From Geoglobus sp. UBA235 (GTDB lineage: Archaea > Halobacteriota > Archaeoglobi > Archaeoglobales > Archaeoglobaceae), in contig DACG01000018.1 of assembly GCA_002494725.1 (NCBI GenBank), forward strand, positions 1-49,183: 49,183 bases of DNA. The letters are read 5' to 3'. Below, in pieces: positions 6,924 through 14,895 of the stretch; the stretch's first letter is position 1; every line of letters begins with the position of its first letter. The notes below the pieces were generated by a model, which did not search any database, was not told the DNA's origin, and saw only the letters and a program-made list of their open reading frames with translations. The translations under genes were made by a program, and so were the position numbers.

Positions 6924-7933
6924 CAGAACCACCTGTCAAGGGTTGACTGTGAGGCTGAGATGTTTACCCTGATTCTCTCCACGGCCTTCTCAACCCTGTC
7001 CCTGCTGAAATCATGCTCCTCACATAAAAACTCAATAACTCCTTTCTCATCTGGTTCTCTGAAGTGAATCTCATACTCCTCTGCAACCGGTGGATTCAGA
7101 AAAAAGTTCCTTATCTCCTCAAGGTTCTCAATCTCTGCCTTAAGAGCTTTCAGTGTTTTGAAGATATCCCCGTAGGTCTTGATGTGCTTCAGAGCTTTCT
7201 TTGCACCTATACCCTTTATTCCATCATTGTAGTCGGTTCCAACCAGAATTGCAATGTCAACGAGCTGCTCTCTTGTTATGCCAAGAGCTCTAAGATTCTC
7301 CTCAAGAGAGATGACCTCGGGCTTCACATCCACGTAAACATTCCTCCCCGGCAGCTTCCTCTTTCCGGTTATCGTGAGATTTCTGGCAAGAACGGGAGAA
7401 CCAAAAAGCAGCGAGTCATAATCCTGACTTCCGGTAAAGTCCGCATCCCCTCTTGATGTCATGAAAGATGCCTGAGCCTCACCCTCACTGGGAGCATCAA
7501 TGTAAGGGATCCCGAGAAGGGTTAGGAGCTTCTTTGAGGATTCAATTATGTATTCATCAATTCTGGCCGCCATCATGGCATACTTCTTTGCATCCTCTCC
7601 TCTCTCAACAGCAACAGCCCACTTCTCCTCTGCCTCAATCTTCCTTTCAGTTCTCTCCCTTATCTCCTTTGACTTGAATGATGGTGGCTTTCCATCAAAG
7701 ACGTAAATTGGCTTTATTCCATTCTCAATCAGATTCGCATTTCTGTAAAGCAATCCTGAAAGATGTGATGTGATTCTCCCCTCGGAATCCTTTAAAGGAG
7801 TTCCATCAGGCTGCCTTATAGTTGTTATAAACTGGTAAATGGTGTTGAAAGCATCTATGGCTATTTTCCTTCCTGAAAAGTAATCAAGATCGACCTGTTC
7901 CTTGCTGAGTATCTCTCCAATGTCACTCCCCAT
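6923..7933 (-). CDS. fen: Flap endonuclease 1
   Basis: Structure-specific 5' nuclease that removes flaps during Okazaki-fragment maturation and base-excision repair. Its 336 aa match the archaeal family. Metal ligands are visible: Asp27 (AIDAF), Asp80 (VFDGKPP), the EGEAQ pair, the DYDSLLFG pair and Asp in GTDYNDGIKGIG (helix-two-turn-helix). The C-terminal QSTLDRWF is a textbook PIP box for PCNA. ATG 7933 lies 26 nt after a TATA-like element, so it is the leaderless first gene of its operon, followed by moaB and cdc6. Confidence 0.97.
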   Translation of the reverse strand: MGSDIGEILSKEQVDLDYFSGRKIAIDAFNTIYQFITTIRQPDGTPLKDSEGRITSHLSGLLYRNANLIENGIKPIYVFDGKPPSFKSKEIRERTERKIEAEEKWAVAVERGEDAKKYAMMAARIDEYIIESSKKLLTLLGIPYIDAPSEGEAQASFMTSRGDADFTGSQDYDSLLFGSPVLARNLTITGKRKLPGRNVYVDVKPEVISLEENLRALGITREQLVDIAILVGTDYNDGIKGIGAKKALKHIKTYGDIFKTLKALKAEIENLEEIRNFFLNPPVAEEYEIHFREPDEKGVIEFLCEEHDFSRDRVEKAVERIRVNISASQSTLDRWF

Positions 7934-7952
7934 GGTAAAATGTTATTCAGAG

Positions 7953-7966
7953 TTTTAATTATAATT
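7953..7966 (-). promoter_or_regulatory. TATA box of fen operon
   Basis: The minus strand reads AATTATAATTAAAA, centred 26 nt before ATG 7933. Confidence 0.5.
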
Positions 7967-8285
7967 ATCTGTAGAGCCTCCTCTCAATCCTGTCGAGCCT
8001 GAATTCAATTGATTCCATGTATGCTCTTATCTTTCCTTCCATTTTCTCCTCCAAGTCCGCCGAATTTATTGCAACAGCCCTCTTAACGCTCTCAAACTCC
8101 TCCTTCATTTTCTGCATTCTGTACTCCATGCTTATGAGCAGCAGTCCAAGAGAGAGAGTCAGGAGGAAAGCTGAAAAAATTACAACAGCGTCAACCCTGT
8201 CATAAAGCGAGAGCCACTTCCATGTCAGAGTCACCGAAGAGATTACCATGATCCCAGCAAGTACCGCATCTCTTTCCATTTTCAT
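7965..8285 (-). CDS. Small membrane protein with two TM helices and a coiled coil
   Basis: 106 aa, family not recognised. Two hydrophobic helices (about residues 8-24 and 31-52) form a hairpin. A charged heptad-like tail with many Glu/Lys/Arg (about 55-106) looks like a coiled coil and is probably cytoplasmic. ATG 8285 follows a GGGGG stretch and lies shortly after a TATA-like element at 8312-8325 on the minus strand. The third residue is a second possible Met start. Coding is supported by codon pattern and by the clear promoter; function is unknown. Confidence 0.65.
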   Translation of the reverse strand: MKMERDAVLAGIMVISSVTLTWKWLSLYDRVDAVVIFSAFLLTLSLGLLLISMEYRMQKMKEEFESVKRAVAINSADLEEKMEGKIRAYMESIEFRLDRIERRLYR

Positions 8286-8395
8286 CCCCCGAATTCATAT
8301 CGAATTTGAAATATTTATATTTTTATACGAGCGACACCAAATTCCTGAAAAAGAGGGGTTGGACTCAATGCCCTGCCACAAATCCCACCAGCAAC

Positions 8396-9034
8396 TCAGA
8401 TTACGTTCAGAATGACTGCCTCGACCTCTCCAAGGCTTTCCCCTATGGACAGAATTTCATCGTGAGTGAGCTCACCCATTTTACCGATTCTGGCAGAGAC
8501 GAACATTCCCTCGCTCACGGCATTTCCAAACTGTCTCGGAGGGAGAAAGCTGACAACAGCCTCAGTTCCAGCCCTGAATTCCTTAGAGTTCGTTACAATC
8601 TCCATTTTGAACCCGCAGTCAAATGAACACAGCCACAAATTCTCACCCATCTCAGTTGTGGAGACGATTTTCCCTGAAAAGTACCTGACTGCTTCGTAAG
8701 CTCTTTCTATATCCCCTCTACCAAGCAGTGATGGCAGTGATGAAAGATAGTCAAGCCAGAATCTTGAATTTATCTGATGGAAATCTCTTTCAGCTTCCAT
8801 AACTCTTTCAAGAGCTGATTCCGCTACCTTGGATATTCTGATCGTGGATTCATACTCTGCAAGATCCCGAAAGGGCATGTAAGAGTACTTCAGAATCTGT
8901 ATCTCGCTTTTTAGCCCTGATATCTCCTTAACAAGCTCCTTTCTCCTTTGCAGTCTGATGTTGCTTAGAGAATTCTCAAGCTCCTCCACTCCCTTTTCTG
9001 CAAGCCTTATCCTGAAATCATTCGATGTATCCAA
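8396..9034 (-). CDS. Coiled-coil protein with a C-terminal tRNA-binding-like (OB-fold) segment
   Basis: 212 aa, not firmly recognised. Residues about 1-60 are predicted coiled coil. The C-terminal 80 residues (FRAGTEAVVSFLPPRQFG...VSEGMFVSARIG) resemble the EMAP-II/Trbp111/CsaA-type OB fold, where a 'PR..G..SEGM' segment is typical. If so, it binds tRNA or structured RNA. Start is TTG 9034, supported by GAGGTGG four bases upstream. It follows a methyltransferase and S6e, at the end of the translation operon, which fits an RNA role. The fold assignment is an inference from short motifs. Confidence 0.6.
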   Translation of the reverse strand: MDTSNDFRIRLAEKGVEELENSLSNIRLQRRKELVKEISGLKSEIQILKYSYMPFRDLAEYESTIRISKVAESALERVMEAERDFHQINSRFWLDYLSSLPSLLGRGDIERAYEAVRYFSGKIVSTTEMGENLWLCSFDCGFKMEIVTNSKEFRAGTEAVVSFLPPRQFGNAVSEGMFVSARIGKMGELTHDEILSIGESLGEVEAVILNVI

Positions 9035-9043
9035 AAAACCACC

Positions 9044-9661
9044 TCACGATTTGATTCCTGATGCTATAACAACAAGTTTGCTCCAGAACGAATAGGGACC
9101 TGTTTCAACATACTTTATGTCTTCAAGTCCCGCCTTCTCCATCCACAGAACCATCTGCTGGGTGGAAGGAAAGAGCATTATGCTTTCTGCAAATTTTCTG
9201 ACAAGTGCATTGTCGGGCTTTCTCGGTGCAAGGATGACAACTCTCCCACCTTTTTTCGTTACCCTTGCCATTTCCCGCACGCCCCTAACAGGGTCCGGCC
9301 AGTACTCAATGCTTCCCGCGGAAATTGATGCATCAAAAGTGTTGTCCTTGAAGGGCAGATTTTCGGCATCACCTCTCAGAAAATGGGATCCTCTGAACCT
9401 TATGATTGCTCTTTCCATCTGCTCGGGGGTTAGGTCCACTGCAACAACATTTTCCTCCCCAACCCTCTCAGCTATCTCCCGGGTTGTGAAACCTGTTCCG
9501 CACCCAACCTCAAGAACCGTATCTCCCTTTACGATTTTTGCCATGTCAACAACAGTTTTCCGCATCTCAGCAGAGTAGAAAAAGGGATTTACAAAATCAT
9601 ATATCTTAGAGAAATATCTGTAAAAATTTCTTGCCCTCACCTTGTCCTCGAGAAATCCCAT
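9044..9661 (-). CDS. Class I SAM-dependent methyltransferase (UbiE-like)
   Basis: 205 aa. Motif I VLEVGCGTGFTTREIA (about 49-64) and the acidic strand VVAVDLTPEQM define the class I fold, with FKDNTFDASIS as the post-II strand and MARVTKKGGRVVIL as motif III. It resembles UbiE/MenG-type enzymes, which methylate quinone precursors, but with this length and no family-specific residues the substrate is open. Start ATG 9661 sits just after the S6e stop, with CAGGAGTGA overlapping as ribosome site, so it is part of the translation operon. Confidence 0.85.
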   Translation of the reverse strand: MGFLEDKVRARNFYRYFSKIYDFVNPFFYSAEMRKTVVDMAKIVKGDTVLEVGCGTGFTTREIAERVGEENVVAVDLTPEQMERAIIRFRGSHFLRGDAENLPFKDNTFDASISAGSIEYWPDPVRGVREMARVTKKGGRVVILAPRKPDNALVRKFAESIMLFPSTQQMVLWMEKAGLEDIKYVETGPYSFWSKLVVIASGIKS

Positions 9662-9664
9662 GCT

Positions 9665-10054
9665 TCACTCCTGGGACTGCTTGAAGTACTCCTCAAGAGG
9701 TATTTTTCCATGCTTCACTACCTTCATGTTGATCTGAACAATGTCTCTTGTTATCGTTCTCCCCCGGACCATCTTCTTCTTCCTTATGCCCTTTTCCCTC
9801 GGTCTGTAGCCTATTCCGCCTGAGAGAAGTATTCTCTTTCTGACAGGTCCGGGAATGTCAGGTCTGATTGGAAATCCATCCTTGTCGCTCCCACCTGTTA
9901 TCTGGAGCTCATAGTCAGGAGGGAGCTCAACAACTGTTCCGTTTACAGCATCCCCGACCTCCTTTCCAATGAGCTTGTTTGCATTTGCTCCACTTATCAC
10001 CTTCTGATAAGCTTTTCCTGTTCCCGGATCTGAGATCACAACCTTAAACTCCAC
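9665..10054 (-). CDS. rps6e: 30S ribosomal protein S6e
   Basis: The start of the family (EFKVVISDPGTGKAYQK) and the conserved DIPGPVRKRILLSGGIGYRP core identify S6e. Three in-frame GTG codons are possible: 10063, 10060 and 10054. The GAGGTG ribosome site (10061-10066) overlaps the first, so GTG 10054 (giving MEFKVVISDP, 129 aa, 6-nt spacing) is the best start. It follows infB in the translation operon. Confidence 0.92.
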   Translation of the reverse strand: MEFKVVISDPGTGKAYQKVISGANANKLIGKEVGDAVNGTVVELPPDYELQITGGSDKDGFPIRPDIPGPVRKRILLSGGIGYRPREKGIRKKKMVRGRTITRDIVQINMKVVKHGKIPLEEYFKQSQE

Positions 10055-10128
10055 TTTCACCACCTCTTTTCATACCATCAGCATGAATGGAAAGCTTAGA
10101 ACGGAGAGGATTAATATACATTGCGGCC

Positions 10129-11895
10129 TCACCTTCCCCAGAAAGTGTTTTCCTTCCTCTTCAGCTCAAGAAACTCTGAAAATGCCCTCTTTGTTTCCTC
10201 GCTGAGAGTGTCAATCAGCTCCCTTTCAACAACCCTCGCATGTCTCTCAGGAACATCAACATACAGCACCTCATCCCCCTCAAGCTGCCTCCCGATTGTC
10301 ACGCCATCAATGGCAACCGCCAGCTCATCACCCTCTCTCGCAATTGAAACATGCTCTCCAGACTTCTGCATGCTCCTTACAATGCCGGCCGGAGTTCCAT
10401 CCTCCTTTATCAGCCTTACATCTTTTCTGAGTTCTCCGGCAAGAATTTTAACCCCGATGACCGCGGGCTTGCTCCTTCTGAATATGTAGTTTTTGAGAAG
10501 CTGGATTTTTCCCGGCATGATTATCGACTCTATTTTCTGCCTCTCCCTGAGCCTCTTCTCCTCATCTCTCCACTGGGTGAAGCTGTCAATCAGGCTGTAG
10601 ATTATCTGATCTGTGAAAACCCTCACACCGTACTTTACACATTCATCCTCAACTCCGGGTAGGAGTTTGACGTTGAATCCAACTATAACCCTGTTGAGCT
10701 CGTCCCTGTTTGCAGAAGCTTCAACAACATCCTTCTTGGTTATGTCTCCAACGTCAGCCCTCTTTATCGGAACATTGAGGGATCTGAACTCGTTTATCAA
10801 TGCCTCGAGAGATCCAAGAGTGTCGGTCTTTATCACAATTCCCTCCTCATCTGTCTCAATTGTTATCTCCTGATACTCCCTTTTCATCCTCTCCTCAAAA
10901 TTCTTCAGATCTTCATCACTCTCAACAACCTCAAATTCACTGCCGGCAAGAACACCCTCAACATCAGGAGCCACGATTTTCACACCTGCTGCAGCTGTGA
11001 CGCTCTCAACACTCCTGAACCTTGACTCGAGCCGCATCTCCTTTGATGGTCTCGGCCTCAGAATTCCCCTGACGTGGGTTACAATAATCCCCTCTCTTCC
11101 CCCTATTGCTATTCTGTCTCCAACATGCAGCGTACCATCGTACAGAATGGCATCAAAAGTCAGTCCAAGTCCCTTTTCCTCCTTCACCTCAAGTACAGTT
11201 CCCCTTGCCCTTCCCTCAACATGAAGCCTCAGATTGCTCTCAAGAAACCTCTGGGCAAGTCCGACGAGGAGCATGAGAAGCTCGGGGACCCCCTCCCCTG
11301 TAAGAGCAGATATGGGGACTATGGCCACATTTTTAGTGAAATCAGATATCCTGTCAAATCTGTCTGCAGAAAAACCGCGCTGATACAGCTCTCCAATCAG
11401 CTCGTAAATCCTGTTATCAAGCCTCTGCTTAACAATATCATCCTGCTCAGCATAGCTCTTCATGAAGGGCTTTCCCTCAGTGCTCTGCCACCCCGGAATC
11501 TTGTCTATCTTGTTTGCGGCGACAACAAATGGCGTCTTAAATGTCCTGAGAATCATAAGTGCCTCTTCAGTCTGGGGCTTGAAACCCTCGTTTATGTCAA
11601 CTATGAGAACCGCAAGATCCGCAAGTGCACCTCCCCTTCTCCTGAGATTCGTAAACGCCTTGTGACCTGGAGTATCAATGAAAAGAAGTCCGGGGATTAT
11701 GATGTTAACATTCCATATCTCTCTGCAGATGTCCTCAATTGCAGTCAGTGGAACCTCCGTTGCTCCAATGTGCTGGGTTATGCCTCCTGCCTCCCTCGCA
11801 GTTACATTGCTTCTTCTGATTCTGTCAAGTAAGGTTGTTTTTCCATGATCCACGTGTCCAAGAACCGCAACAATCGGAGTTCTCAGATTTTTCAT
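10129..11895 (-). CDS. infB: Translation initiation factor aIF5B (IF-2 homologue)
   Basis: GTPase that promotes subunit joining. 588 aa, the usual archaeal length. The G domain begins at residue 7, with G1 GHVDHGKT (13-20), the switch-II DTPGHKAF and the NKID motif. Domains II-IV follow, with the C-terminal helix ending near ELKRKENTFWGR. No intein is seen: the G1 and switch regions are continuous. ATG 11895 overlaps the ndk stop by 4 nt. Confidence 0.97.
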   Translation of the reverse strand: MKNLRTPIVAVLGHVDHGKTTLLDRIRRSNVTAREAGGITQHIGATEVPLTAIEDICREIWNVNIIIPGLLFIDTPGHKAFTNLRRRGGALADLAVLIVDINEGFKPQTEEALMILRTFKTPFVVAANKIDKIPGWQSTEGKPFMKSYAEQDDIVKQRLDNRIYELIGELYQRGFSADRFDRISDFTKNVAIVPISALTGEGVPELLMLLVGLAQRFLESNLRLHVEGRARGTVLEVKEEKGLGLTFDAILYDGTLHVGDRIAIGGREGIIVTHVRGILRPRPSKEMRLESRFRSVESVTAAAGVKIVAPDVEGVLAGSEFEVVESDEDLKNFEERMKREYQEITIETDEEGIVIKTDTLGSLEALINEFRSLNVPIKRADVGDITKKDVVEASANRDELNRVIVGFNVKLLPGVEDECVKYGVRVFTDQIIYSLIDSFTQWRDEEKRLRERQKIESIIMPGKIQLLKNYIFRRSKPAVIGVKILAGELRKDVRLIKEDGTPAGIVRSMQKSGEHVSIAREGDELAVAIDGVTIGRQLEGDEVLYVDVPERHARVVERELIDTLSEETKRAFSEFLELKRKENTFWGR

Positions 11896-12344
11896 TGCTC
11901 GTAAACCCAGCCCTCATCAAACTTCCTGTAATCCATTATCTCATCATCTGAGAAGAAAATCCCTATCTCCCTTTCTGCAGATTGCCGGGAATCTGAGGCG
12001 TGAACAATATTTCTGCCTATGTCAAGGGCAAGGTCACCTCTTATTGTGCCAGGATCGGCCTCAGCAGGATTCGTCTTTCCAACAAGCTTCCTGACAACAG
12101 AGATTGCCTCCCTGCCCTCAACAACCATCGCAACAACGGGGCCTGAGGTTATGTATTCAACAAGAGAGCTGAAGAACGGCTTTTCCCTGTGCTCCGCATA
12201 ATGCTCTCTCGCTGTATCCTGACTTACGTGCATCATCTTCATTGCAACAATCTTGAGACCCTTCCTTTCAAGCCTTGAAATGATCTCTCCAATCAGCCCC
12301 CTCTGGACCCCGTCAGGCTTCACCATCACAAATGTTCTCTCCAT
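11892..12344 (-). CDS. ndk: Nucleoside diphosphate kinase
   Basis: It transfers the gamma-phosphate among NTPs through a phosphohistidine. 150 aa from ATG 12344, which has GGAGG seven bases upstream; the longer frame to 12362 would place the ribosome site inside the gene. The family N-terminus ERTFVMVKPDGVQRG and the active site NIVHASDS (His115) are intact. It sits between L24e and infB, as in many euryarchaea. Confidence 0.95.
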   Translation of the reverse strand: MERTFVMVKPDGVQRGLIGEIISRLERKGLKIVAMKMMHVSQDTAREHYAEHREKPFFSSLVEYITSGPVVAMVVEGREAISVVRKLVGKTNPAEADPGTIRGDLALDIGRNIVHASDSRQSAEREIGIFFSDDEIMDYRKFDEGWVYEQ

Positions 12345-12345
12345 A

Positions 12346-12534
12346 TCACTTCCTCCCTGCATAGTACCTTGTCCACTTCAGCTTTCTCGGATTTCTCTTC
12401 AGCACAACCATGTTTTTCTCACACTTTCTGGAGCAGAAGTGAAGAATCCTCCCATCCTTCCTGACGTAAATTTTGCCTGTCCCTGGTTCTATTTCCTCAC
12501 CGCAGAACGAGCATATCCTTTTTTCAAGAACCAT
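12346..12534 (-). CDS. rpl24e: 50S ribosomal protein L24e
   Basis: 62 aa with a treble-clef zinc-binding pattern CSFC...FCSRKC and the conserved RNPRKLKWT segment. ATG 12534 has GAGGTGAT upstream, part of which is the S28e stop. Essentially full length for archaeal L24e. Confidence 0.95.
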   Translation of the reverse strand: MVLEKRICSFCGEEIEPGTGKIYVRKDGRILHFCSRKCEKNMVVLKRNPRKLKWTRYYAGRK

Positions 12535-12539
12535 TCAAA

Positions 12540-12755
12540 TCACCTCACTGCAAGCTTCTTGGCCTCTCTTGCAGTCTCCTTGATCATCAGGACATCTCCA
12601 ACCTTCACAGGACCGAAAACATTCCTGGTTATGATCCTGCCCTTATTTTCCCCGCCAAGAATCCTTACTTTAACCTGAGTTGCCTCGCCATGCATTCCTG
12701 TCCTTCCTACAATCTCAACAACCTCAGCTGGTTGAATATCTTCATCCTCGGCCAT
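12540..12755 (-). CDS. rps28e: 30S ribosomal protein S28e
   Basis: 71 aa. The conserved core VVEIVGRTGMHGEATQVKVR and the C-terminal segment KVGDVLMIKETAREAK identify S28e. Two in-frame ATGs lie 6 nt apart. GAGGTGA almost touches the first (12761) and is about 7 nt from the second (12755), so 12755 is preferred and gives the usual length. Confidence 0.94.
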   Translation of the reverse strand: MAEDEDIQPAEVVEIVGRTGMHGEATQVKVRILGGENKGRIITRNVFGPVKVGDVLMIKETAREAKKLAVR

Positions 12756-12777
12756 GATCATTCACCTCAAAAAATGA

Positions 12778-13140
12778 TTATTTCCTGAGACCATTCACCT
12801 TTGAGACAACAGTCTCAAGTTCCTTCTTGGCTTCACCCTCATTCAGAATCGCTGCCGCAGCACACGCAACCTGAATTCCCACTGTTTTTCCAAGATCTTC
12901 CTTGCTCTTTATATAGACGTAGGGAATGTTCTTCTCCTCACAGAGCAGAGGGAGGTGAGCCACAACCTCTGGAGGATCGACATCCATGGCTATATACACA
13001 AGCTTTGCCAGACCTCTCTCCACTGATTTTGTTGTCTCGTTTGTACCCTTTTTCACCTTACCGGTCTCCTTTGCCTTCTGAAGCAGGACAAGAGCTTCAC
13101 TCTGCAGATCCTCAGGAACATCAAACCTGACATACACCAT
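12778..13140 (-). CDS. rpl7ae: Ribosomal protein L7Ae
   Basis: Kink-turn-binding protein, shared by the large ribosomal subunit, C/D and H/ACA guide RNPs and RNase P in archaea. 120 aa from ATG 13140, which has GGAGGTG about six bases upstream; the GTG at 13158 would place the site inside the gene. The RNA-binding stretch KKGTNETTKSVERG is intact. It is the first gene of the translation operon, while Gar1 and Nop10, two partners in H/ACA RNPs, are encoded elsewhere in this window. Confidence 0.96.
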   Translation of the reverse strand: MVYVRFDVPEDLQSEALVLLQKAKETGKVKKGTNETTKSVERGLAKLVYIAMDVDPPEVVAHLPLLCEEKNIPYVYIKSKEDLGKTVGIQVACAAAAILNEGEAKKELETVVSKVNGLRK

Positions 13141-13291
13141 ACCATCCACCTCCTTCACATACGTTCATCATTCATCGGCTCTCAGCCCTTTTTGCTGTTC
13201 GATTTTAAATCTTTCTGCAGTTCGGTCTGTGGGTTTATAAAGACTTTGGAGAATTATTGAAAGATCCGGAACTGAGTGGAGGGAAATTACC

Positions 13292-14053
13292 ATGAAAAAA
13301 GATTACAGAAGGATCGGAGATGAAAAGGAACTGATCAGGAAAAGAATATGGGACAAAATGGCTGAGAAAGGGATAGCCAGATTTCCTCTGCCTCCCCATG
13401 GAAGAATTCCAAACTTCAGAGGAGCAGAGAGATGTGCGGAGTATCTGAAGAGTCTGAAGGAGTGGAAAGAGGCTGAGATTGTGAAAATCAATCCGGACAG
13501 TCCTCAGAGAGGTGTCAGGCTGAGGGCGCTGAAAGAGGGAAAGACCCTTTTGATGCCAACTCCAGGGATAAGAGAGGGGTTTCTCATCCTGAATCCTGAA
13601 AGTATTCCCGGATCAAAGTTATGGGAAAGTGTGACAATAAAAGGAGCATTCAGGTTCGGTAAAAAGCTGAAAACGGCAGATGAGATCTCAGGAATCGGCA
13701 GGGTGGATTTCATAGTTGAGGGAAGTGTGGCTGTGAACAGACATGGTCAGAGGCTCGGAAAGGGTGAGGGATATGGAGATCTTGAGTTTGGAATTCTCCT
13801 TGAGATTGGGGTCATTGACATAGACATCCCGATTGCAACAACTGTCCATCCCGTTCAGATTGTAAATGAAAACCTCCCTCAGAACATGTACGATGTTTCT
13901 CTCGACTACATAATCATCCCCAAAGGTGTTTTAAAGGCTGAAAACAGAGCCAGAAGACCTGAAGGTTTGCTGGTGGAGTTTCTGGAGAGGAAAAAGGTTG
14001 AGGAGATTTCGATTTTGAGGGAAATTATTATTGAAAGCTCGAAGGAGAAATAA
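13292..14053 (+). CDS. 5-formyltetrahydrofolate cyclo-ligase family protein
   Basis: 253 aa of the MTHFS fold. The nucleotide/metal-binding signature RLGKGEGYGDLEFG (about residues 153-166) matches the family's G-x-G-x-GYxD loop, and TPGIREGF resembles its substrate loop. Bacterial and eukaryal members convert 5-formyl-THF to methenyl-THF. Archaea with methanopterin carry related proteins whose substrate is not established, so only the family is claimed. GGAGGG precedes ATG 13292. It is convergent with the pilin gene. Confidence 0.82.
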   Translation: MKKDYRRIGDEKELIRKRIWDKMAEKGIARFPLPPHGRIPNFRGAERCAEYLKSLKEWKEAEIVKINPDSPQRGVRLRALKEGKTLLMPTPGIREGFLILNPESIPGSKLWESVTIKGAFRFGKKLKTADEISGIGRVDFIVEGSVAVNRHGQRLGKGEGYGDLEFGILLEIGVIDIDIPIATTVHPVQIVNENLPQNMYDVSLDYIIIPKGVLKAENRARRPEGLLVEFLERKKVEEISILREIIIESSKEK

Positions 14054-14077
14054 AATAAAGTTTAGCTGTAACTATAA

Positions 14078-14125
14078 TACAATATTTTTAAATATTTTCT
14101 TAAAATAAAAATTATTAATAATTGT
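14078..14125. terminator. AT-rich bidirectional terminator
   Basis: Between the convergent cyclo-ligase and pilin genes is AATATTTTTAAATATT (14081-14096) followed by T-runs on both strands. A weak hairpin plus U-tracts could end both transcripts. Confidence 0.35.
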
Positions 14126-14137
14126 TGGTTATTCAAC

Positions 14138-14599
14138 CTAATCTTTCAGCTGAACCTTTGTGGCAAAGATAGTTTGTCCAGTTGGAATGTGTATTGCTTT
14201 AACTTCAATGTAATCTCCACTACCACCTAAGTTAACACTGGTAACATTAACTCTCTCTCCAGGCTCAAAGAAGTCATTACCAGTTGCTTCTATTTTAGTA
14301 AATCCACCTGAAGTTTTTTCGATTAAGGTTCCAGTTGCATTTATTAAGGTTATCTTGAGGTCATCCCAGGCGATACCTTCCCCGCCCTGATGTTCGATCA
14401 ATACATAATCATTATCTCCAGTTCCACCATTTTTAGCCTCAACAACAGCCAGACTCGCCTGAGGTGCACTCTTTGGACCCTTGCTTCCAAGTCCAAAAAC
14501 GAAGCTTGCGATCACTGCCGCCAGTATGACGGTTATTGCCACCATTAAAATCACGCCTATAACAGGCGATACACCTTTCTCATCTCTAAGCCATTTCAT
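14138..14599 (-). CDS. Archaeal type IV pilin-like protein
   Basis: 153 aa with the class III signal: a short charged leader (MKWLRDEKG) followed by VSPVIGVILMVAITVILAAV, the N-terminal domain shared by archaeal pilins (Pilin_N/DUF1628 type). Prepilin peptidase would cut after the Gly, and the hydrophobic helix would form the pilus core. The remaining ~115 residues are beta-rich with two to three NxT/S sequons. AGGTGGT lies upstream of ATG 14599. No pilus assembly ATPase or PilC-type gene is near, so it probably relies on a distant assembly locus. Confidence 0.88.
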   Translation of the reverse strand: MKWLRDEKGVSPVIGVILMVAITVILAAVIASFVFGLGSKGPKSAPQASLAVVEAKNGGTGDNDYVLIEHQGGEGIAWDDLKITLINATGTLIEKTSGGFTKIEATGNDFFEPGERVNVTSVNLGGSGDYIEVKAIHIPTGQTIFATKVQLKD

Positions 14600-14895
14600 C
14601 TGCTACCACCTCTTGTTCAACAGTTTATTATTAAACAACCAATATATAAGCTTTATCCATCATGATTATCACCTGATGAGTCATAATGACGTGAATTGTA
14701 ATGGCTGTGGATACGGATTCTCTTTGAACAGTCAACGCAGCTGAGTTTAAATAATTAATCATCCAGTATATATTAACACCAGAGTATTAAGGGAGGTTGC
14801 TGAAACTGAGAGCCATCCACAATCAAAACAATTTTAATTTACCCCGCGCACAGAATCACAAAGGTTTTTATCATACCTGCCAAACTCCCACTGTG
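14600..14895. other. Intergenic region between pilin and mptA
   Basis: These 296 bases hold the pilin promoter (minus) and the mptA promoter (plus). A more GC-balanced stretch (about 14670-14745) contains a 22-codon plus-strand frame with a CxxC, but nothing else supports coding. A TATATATT element lies at about 14767-14774. Confidence 0.5.
14858..14872 (+). promoter_or_regulatory. BRE/TATA of mptA
   Basis: CACAAAGGTTTTTATC is centred about 27 nt before ATG 14896, closely resembling the element before the biotinyl gene (3411-3425). It supports a leaderless start at 14896 over the longer open frame from 14797. Confidence 0.5.

Noticed and set aside
11074..11832. 252-aa plus-strand ORF opposite infB
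   Set aside because: It lies entirely antisense to conserved aIF5B codons; its composition is that of a shadow frame.
10129..11895. Intein in infB
   Set aside because: IF-2/aIF5B is a known intein host, but the G1, switch and NKID motifs are continuous and the length is normal.
14670..14745. Second C/D-like candidate and a 22-codon CxxC frame between pilin and mptA
   Set aside because: Box C lacks the purine, there are no internal boxes or terminal stem, and the micro-ORF has no ribosome site.
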